Source of the DNA: Datisca glomerata
Taxonomy: Eukaryota > Streptophyta > Magnoliopsida > Cucurbitales > Datiscaceae
Length of the DNA: 64,000 nt
NCBI GenBank assembly: GCA_003255025.1
Contig: QANY01008723.1
Location: forward strand, 620,001-684,000
Reading direction: 5' to 3'
Both the position numbers and the translations under genes were made by a program. Below are positions 58,401 to 64,000 of this stretch, piece after piece. The stretch's first letter is position 1. Each line of letters starts with the position of its first letter. A model generated the notes under the pieces. The model did not search any database. It was not told the DNA's origin and worked only from the letters and a program-made list of their open reading frames with translations.

Positions 58401-59340
58401 CCTCCACGAGAGATGCACTTCTGATACGCCGTAAGAGTTACAATTCGAGGTGAGTCTACGTCGATGTCGTGAACTCTCATGTACATTTCATCCCTTATGC
58501 ACGCACGATGCGGAGTAACCAGACTTGTACACAATTTCTTCGAGAGTGGCAGAGACTACTCACAATTGACCCCACTAATTTTTTTTTAATTATTAGTATA
58601 GGAAAATTTTGATTTTTTAACTGTTTTTCATTTTTGACTCCGCTAAATTTTGACTTGTGCGCGCCTAAATTTCTTCAGTTTTAGACCTTTTATTTTCAGT
58701 TTTCTAATCCAAAAATATTTTATTTTTAACACCTAAATTAAGAAACCTAAATCTCATCCTTCGACCATTTTTCCCAAAATCTCATTCTTCGACCTTCGTT
58801 TTCCCCAATCCTCACCTCACCTCACATCCTTCGTCTTCCTCAATCCTCAGTCCACTCCTCACTCACCAGTCACCAGCTCACCTCACGGCGTGGCTCACGG
58901 TGACAACGCGACCCCAATGGAGCTTCACGAATCACGACAGCACGCTGCACGATCTGATGACAAAGCTTCACGCCGAGGCTGAGTTCACGGACGACGAGTT
59001 TCTGTGTCGTCGTTGGTCAGCTCACCGTATAACTCTCCCACTTTGTACCCTTAAATTCCTGTTATTCCATCTGTTTCCGTAGGAGAAATTGTAGAAAATT
59101 TTTATTTGAGTTGTTTTCAAAAGCATAGTTTTGAAAGTTTCTGTAAAGTATAATTGTTACACTAATTTTTCTTTGTCTTCTTCATTTTGCACTTTGCAGA
59201 AAGAACTGTACGCTGAAACATATTCTTATTTCCTATTCTGTTTCTTTCTCGTTTTATATTTGCTTCCAGAAATGGCTTGAAATCCGTATTATTTTGTCAT
59301 GACTTTTCTTGTTTTAATTTTAAATCTTGCAATTTGCATG
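58401..59340. other. no supported gene
   Basis: The 60-codon frame at 58900-59082 (TTRPQWSFTNHDSTLHDLM) is more GC-rich than its surroundings and could be a captured gene scrap, but matches nothing I recognise. Confidence 0.4.
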
Positions 59341-59348
59341 ATTTAATT

Positions 59349-60712
59349 TAGGAGTGTGCACGAGATCAATTTTGAGTATTTTTGTCCCGTCCTCATACAA
59401 ATCATGAGCAGTACGTGATGGTTTTTTCCCCTTTTTGGGTTAGGCGATTTTTTTTCCCTTTTTTGGGTACGTTTTCTCTAGAGACGCGAGGCGTAAGTCC
59501 TAAGGCGGAACGAGACGTAAACATCAATTTTGAAATAAAAACCCAAAAAGACTTAAATCAACCATAAAAAAATTATACTAATCATCTAATTGAAAAACTG
59601 TAGAAAAAAAATTATACTAATCATCTAATTAAAAAACGGTAGATGTAGTGATGTTTCTATCACTAGTTCCTTACAAAAAAACAACAAAAATATTACTTAT
59701 ATGTCTTAGAATCATCATAAGATTACACTATATAAACATTTTTCATTGTCTGAAAATCATCATAAGATTATATAAAACTATATAAACATTATTTATCGTT
59801 TTAGAGTCATCATAAGCTTTCTTTCTTTGCATGATTAGTAGGCTCTCCCATTTATTCGGGTACTGCAAGATTTTTTATTTGCTTTACACTTTTAAAAACT
59901 TTGTTAAACCTCTTACCAATAAACCACTAAAAGATTAATCTCAAAAGAGATCATGGGTGTGATGGAGCACTAATCTCTCTTACAACAATGAATAAATTTA
60001 AAAAGATGAATAAATTAAAAAGTGACATGTGTGCTATTGCTGTCAAATGCAGGAGAGTGCATTTAGTGGAGCATATGGGTGGAGCACTAAAAATTAATAA
60101 AAAAATAAATAAAGAACAAACAAAGGTGAGGATTGGCAGCTGGCACGTGTTTCTTTGAGTTCAACACAATAAAGAGGAATAAGAAGCTTAAAAACATACC
60201 TGTTGAGAAGAGAAAATTACGAGAAAATAAAATAAGGTGATGAGAAGAAGAGGAAAGAAGATGAGAAAAGAAAAAAACTGTCGAGAAAAAGCTGTGAGGA
60301 GGATGAGGAGGAGAAAAGAAAGGATGAGCAGAAGATAAAAGAGTATACATACCTAGTAAGAGCTTTTATATTTATTTTCTTCCTCTCCAATTCTTCTCCT
60401 CTTCATTATAAGCTGAGCCCTCCACTGATTTTATCTTTATTTTTTTCAATTTTATTTATTGAAATAACCACTTAGAGACATATATGAGGCTTATGCCTCA
60501 ACAGCAATGAGGCGTAAGCCTCAGAGGCGTGCACCTCATTTAAAAGAAGCGTCTGCCTCTTTGGGTACCCTGAGAGGTGTAAGACTCAGTACCCTGGGAG
60601 GCCGCCTTGAGGCGCACGCCTTGAACGTTTTTTAAAACACTGCTCGTCCCGCTCGGTTCAGGATAGTTTTTTAGAACGGGACGGTTTTTTCGGGACACTT
60701 ACATACACCCTA
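59349..60712. mobile_element. possible hAT-type non-autonomous element with 8-bp near-duplication
   Basis: The left end TAGGAGTGTGCACGAG and the complement of the right end TAGGGTGTATGTAAGTG are similar. The flanking octamers ATTTAATT (59341-59348) and ATTCAATT (60713-60720) match at 7 of 8. There is no transposase frame. Interior GTCCCG-rich words occur near both ends. A second element may be nested inside (see 60478-60650). Confidence 0.5.
60478..60650. repeat. palindromic GAGGCGTAAGCCTC cluster, possible nested element end
   Basis: Repeated alternating GAGGCTTATGCCTC, GAGGCGTAAGCCTC and GAGGCGCACGCC words lead to GTTTTTTAAAACACTG, which resembles the outer end of a known type of plant hAT element. 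Related GAGGCGTAAGTCC words lie near 59487, perhaps the other side. Confidence 0.5.
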
Positions 60713-60978
60713 ATTCAATTGACTGAAAATTAAAAAATTATAATTAGATTTGGGTGAAAATTTATTAATCACAAACCAAATTCAATTTAATGGAACCTTT
60801 CCAATGATGATGTTGAATGCATTTTCATGTACGCTTTCTCTTTCTGATTCTAGGATTTGATAGACCATGGTTCGGATTTCTTTTTATGTGGGTTATCGAT
60901 TTTAAAATTGATCATACTTTTGTGTCTAGACCTTTAAATTAAACTGTTTACGATATAAAATTGTATGTTGTAATTCTT

Positions 60979-61012
60979 ATTGCACGCGCATTGCATGTGC
61001 CAACCCACCTAG
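60979..61012 (+). mobile_element. possible Helitron 3' end
   Basis: GCACGCGCATTGCATGTGC can form an imperfect hairpin about 10 bases before CTAG (61009-61012), followed by T. This is the usual Helitron 3' layout. The matching 5' TC end was not found upstream, so only the end is called. Confidence 0.4.
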
Positions 61013-61307
61013 TATATATACACACACCGCAAATAGGGGCCGAGCCAGTGACCCCACTAAACCCGAGTCCTAGCTCCTCCCATGTTCTTTAATGTAGTCA
61101 TCTATCATAACATCAAGCCCCTGATCCTTTGATTGCCTCTATTATGTGATGTGCATGGAATGCATCAATCCATTATGCCCAATATGCCTTCTTTAAATGA
61201 TGTAGGCCTCTCTTTCTCTTCAAGTTCGACGAACCTACACGAACTTCATTGGGGTCAAATTTAAAAAAAAAATTGGAATATAGGGAGTCCCCTCTCCCTT
61301 TTCCCCT

Positions 61308-61316
61308 TATATAAAG
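61308..61316 (+). promoter_or_regulatory. TATA box, LTR-like promoter candidate
   Basis: TATATAAAG is followed about 75 bases later by a pyrimidine-rich leader and a start codon at 61386. The arrangement resembles an LTR promoter, but no LTR boundary was found. Confidence 0.4.
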
Positions 61317-61385
61317 GGTTTCAACACATGCCTTTCCTTTCATTCATTTTTCCTCTCATTCTCTTCTTCAAAGATTGAACTTACT

Positions 61386-61610
61386 GTGGGTAAAGTCATT
61401 CCGGCTCCCCCGGTTTCGCCCAAACCATGGTCCACGATGAAGCCTATCGCTGACTGCGTGGTTAATAGTATGTCAAAGTCGGTTGAGGGGGAGGTTAGTT
61501 TTGGAGTATTGATAGAAGAGGAAGGCGAGCGGGCTAAGTACTTCATGCTTGAACAAGTGTCATTCCTCGCGAATGCTCGTGGCAATTTTCCCACCTCCTC
61601 CATTGACTAA
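61386..61610 (+). CDS. unrecognised 74-codon frame after a TATA box
   Basis: Begins MGKVIPAPPVSPKPWS and ends NARGNFPTSSID. It has balanced amino-acid composition, unlike the low-complexity frames around it. It could be the start of a retrotransposon gag or a gene fragment. It matches no family I know and lies next to the 3' end of an opposite-strand gypsy element. May not be real. Confidence 0.2.
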   Translation: MGKVIPAPPVSPKPWSTMKPIADCVVNSMSKSVEGEVSFGVLIEEEGERAKYFMLEQVSFLANARGNFPTSSID

Positions 61611-61699
61611 GGGAGTCATTGCAGATCAGCGGTTGGTTGGGAGGATTGGTGTACATCGGTATGCCCATAGTGCTAAATGAAGTAACTCATGCCATGTAT

Positions 61700-62413
61700 T
61701 CTAGGTGTCATGGACCATACGACAAAGTATCATCAATAATGTCTTGTTGGTTGCCTCGGCTTGACCAGTCCCCTTGAGTAATAGGGTGTGGACCTATCAT
61801 GGCGGATGTCATATGCATCTAATAGTTCAGCCACTACCTGACTTGTGAATGTCGTCCCATTGTCCGAGATGATTCGTCTTGGTAGCCCGAATCAACATAT
61901 GATATTCTCCTTAATAAAGTTGTAGACCTGCTCGTCTGTCCTCTTCTTGAGAGCTATAGCCTCTGCCCACTTGGTGTAACAATTTGTGGGGACAAAGATC
62001 CATATGTAACCTTTTGACGTAGGCGAGATGAGGTCCAACGAAGTCCAGAGCCCAGGTATAAAGCGGCCAAGGAACCTCCGTTAGGTGCAAGGACACGGAT
62101 GGGGAATGTATTACATTTTTTAGGACTTGGCAAGCGTGACATTTTTGTGCATAGTCCAATGCATCGGCTTCCATGGTGGGCAATAGTACCTTATCTTGAG
62201 AAATTCCTCATATAGCCTCTTACCTCTTTGGTGTTCGCCACATGCCTCTTTTGTGTACTTCCTCCATGATAGTTTATTGATCATCAATACCCAAACACTT
62301 AAGAGGGTGACCGCCCACATTGACCCTGCATAACTTTCCATTGAGCATAAAGTAGCGAGGACTCCGCTTTTTAATAATGGAGGCATCTGTTGTGCTCGAC
62401 GGGAGAGTACCAT
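61700..62413 (-). pseudogene. gypsy 2 integrase
   Basis: The zinc-binding region reads KRLYEEFLKIRYYCP with DYAQKCHACQVLKNV. The core begins WPLYTWALDFVGPHLA (61911-62183). Further core blocks (ISDNGT and STPYY-like) lie in shifted frames to about 61700. Three frames are needed. Confidence 0.8.
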
Positions 62414-62441
62414 CTTTTAAATACGAGAAGTAAGGTTATCG

Positions 62442-62735
62442 TCAATCTGTCGCAACTTCCACTAGATGAACCTTCTTGGGGTCGGGGATTAATTCACACT
62501 TGAGACAATTCTTTTGCATGGTCGTGGCATCCATTGTCATGTTTGACCAACAGAAACACATCCTTTGGAGACGGCGATGTAGGATCTGCCTTTCCCTGAC
62601 GCAATAGTCTTCATGTAGTCGTTTGAGGTGACTGTGGCTTTCCTCCAAACTCATGCATCGAGAAAGTACTCCATAAGCCCCCCGATGGAAGAGAACTCCA
62701 CTCAAATTAACAAAATTCTTCAACTCCTTGTTCAT
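62442..62735 (-). pseudogene. gypsy 2 RNase H to integrase linker
   Basis: An open 97-codon frame without a motif I can name, located between the RNase H-like and integrase domains. Confidence 0.4.
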
Positions 62736-62930
62736 AGCGGCTTCCCCTTGAGATAATTGCGCTTTGATCTTGTATCTCCAATCTTAGGATGGTCACTCAA
62801 TATTACCCTCGATCACGACGCTTGTGGCTTTAATAACAACTTCGACCATTGGAATAAGGTTGGTGAGATGGAGCTTGGTGGCTAGAGTTGCCAGGGCATC
62901 GGCATGTCGGTTGTTAGATCTAAGGGTGTG

Positions 62931-63191
62931 TTAAAAAATAACATTATCAAACATAGCAATAAGTTTTTGCTCCTCATGGCAGTTTTGTGCAATAGCGGAT
63001 TCTTTCACGACAAAATCTCCTTTAACTTGGCTAATGATCAAGTTGGAGTCTGATTTGACCTTGATAATGGTGACACCGTTATCCTTTACATATCGAAGTC
63101 CCAATATATGAGCTTCATACTCCGACTCATTATTTGTACATGGAAAAGCCAACCTGCATTCCATTGAGAAAATGACTTGATGACTCGTCAA
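62931..63191 (-). pseudogene. gypsy 2 second RNase H-like domain
   Basis: LAFPCTNNESEYEAHILGLR and IIKVKSDSNLIISQVKGDF carry the Glu and Asp of an RNase H fold (NNESEYEA...SDSNLI), typical of the additional RNase H of Tat elements. Confidence 0.85.
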
Positions 63192-63194
63192 ATG

Positions 63195-63464
63195 TTAGAG
63201 CCTATGGCACACCCTCATAACTACAGTTGACTTCATGTAGGTTTCCAGGTATGGTCTCTCTAGAGGTTCTGGTTCACCGCGTGGGAATTGAACCAACAAA
63301 TCAGCCAACGTTTGACTCCTTTGCGCCTTCAGGGTGAGGGGTGTAATGTCAAACTCACTCAACAACATGGTCCATCGGGTAAGTCTCTTGCTCAATGCAG
63401 GCCTAGTTAAAAGAAAATGAATAGGATTAGACTTAGTCATTAAATGAATTCGATTACCCAACAA
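63195..63464 (-). pseudogene. gypsy 2 first RNase H C-terminal part
   Basis: SNPIHFLLTRPALSKRLTRW and LLSEFDITPLTLKAQRSQTL match the end of the gypsy RNase H domain (LTRPAL..R..RW, LSE.DI). Confidence 0.85.
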
Positions 63465-63727
63465 GTAGTGTCAGAAGCTTTGCGTGGCAAATACAAGAGC
63501 AAGACAATGCTTTTCACAAGGTGAATATCTAAGCTCGGCATCCCTTAGGACTCTACTCAAATAATACATTGGGAGTTCCGTCCTCTCCCTTTCTTGTCCA
63601 ACAATGCTCCAATGGACTTGGAGGTTGTGGTGATGCAGAGCAGCAGTGGCAAGTCACAACACGGTGGCACCATGGTGGTCGGTGCGAGGAGAACATCCTT
63701 TATGGCATCATACTTCCGTTGGTGCTC

Positions 63728-64000
63728 CTATGTCCATGAAAAGATGCAATCTCCCTTTAAGAGTGGTTGTATATCACTAATAGACTCTGCATGGGCAGTT
63801 ATGAACCGACAAACGTATAATACCTTTCCCATGAATGCCTTTAATTCCTTCACGGATTGTGGCAGGGGCATGTCCCTGATAACCTTTACCTTGGATTGGT
63901 CAATGTCTTTACCCTGCTTATGTACATAAAAGCCTAGAAACTTCCCCCATGAAACACCAAAAGCGCAATTCAATGGATTCATTTTATGCTTGTACGCTCT
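63728..64000 (-). pseudogene. gypsy 2 reverse transcriptase C-terminal part
   Basis: MNPLNCAFGVSWGKFLGFYV and IRDMPLPQSVKELKAFMGKV are the thumb and connection blocks that follow the polymerase active site. The active site itself lies beyond the window. Confidence 0.88.

Larger units (their letters stand above)
61640..64000 (-). mobile_element. Ty3/gypsy element 2 (Tat/Ogre-type), partial
   Basis: Reverse transcriptase end, RNase H, a second RNase H-like domain and integrase appear in order on the minus strand, and the element continues beyond the window's right edge. The extra RNase H domain before integrase is a feature of the Tat group (established knowledge). Several frameshifts and stops make it non-functional. 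No LTR was identified. Confidence 0.85.

Noticed and set aside
1..64000. CRISPR arrays, operons, bacterial-type systems, tRNA or rRNA genes
   Set aside because: None seen. The tandem arrays present have no regular unique spacers, and the genes have plant introns or plant retroelement organisation.
1..64000. An undescribed multigene system
   Set aside because: All coding sequence recognised belongs to two host genes, one plastid fragment or known transposon families. The remaining frames are short and isolated.

Overview
This is a repeat-rich, AT-rich piece of a flowering-plant nuclear genome, probably a eudicot (inference from the transposon families, the spliced genes and the nuclear-encoded plastid EF-Tu). 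Two ambiguous bases (42848 and 48970) suggest a draft scaffold. Only two host genes can be supported as intact. One is an intronless nuclear gene for plastid elongation factor Tu (34345-35799, minus). The other is a five-exon organellar (mitochondrial-type) ribosomal protein bL19 gene (47551-51998, minus), found by following splice sites. Both code for organelle translation machinery.

Nearly everything else is mobile DNA or its remains. Left to right: short tandem and inverted repeats and a possible hAT remnant (0.8-2.5 kb); a fragment of plastid ndhK in nuclear DNA (2.8-3.2 kb); a 1000-bp non-autonomous hAT element with a perfect 8-bp target duplication (4.77-5.77 kb); a decayed Ty1/copia element A (6.0-11.2 kb) split by a 2.1-kb solo LTR with a perfect 5-bp duplication; a 1.6-kb element with about 300-bp terminal inverted repeats (11.26-12.85 kb); a full-length copia element B with two LTRs, primer binding site and polypurine tract (13.96-18.89 kb); a complete 5.46-kb CACTA element with TCA target duplication and broken TNP2-type transposase (20.1-25.55 kb); and a decayed Ty3/gypsy element of Tat/Ogre type (26.4-31.1 kb).

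The EF-Tu gene sits between two diverged direct copies of an unidentified repeat of about 0.78 kb (31.8-32.6 and 37.0-37.8 kb). Then come LTR-like sequence interrupted by a small Helitron (38.53-39.50 kb), a 2.8-kb solo LTR with perfect AAAAC duplication (40.15-42.98 kb), a palindrome and an 18-bp-type satellite (43.4-44.3 kb), and gene and copia scraps (44.7-46.6 kb). The bL19 gene follows; its 2.76-kb last intron holds two LINE fragments in opposite orientation. About 340 bp beyond its start codon begins copia element C (52.34-57.17 kb). The right end holds minisatellites, a possible hAT element, a Helitron-like 3' end and part of a second gypsy element that runs off the window.

I saw no CRISPR array, tRNA, rRNA, operon or evidence of a new multigene system. 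The interest lies in the nested insertion history and its contact with the two organelle-translation genes.
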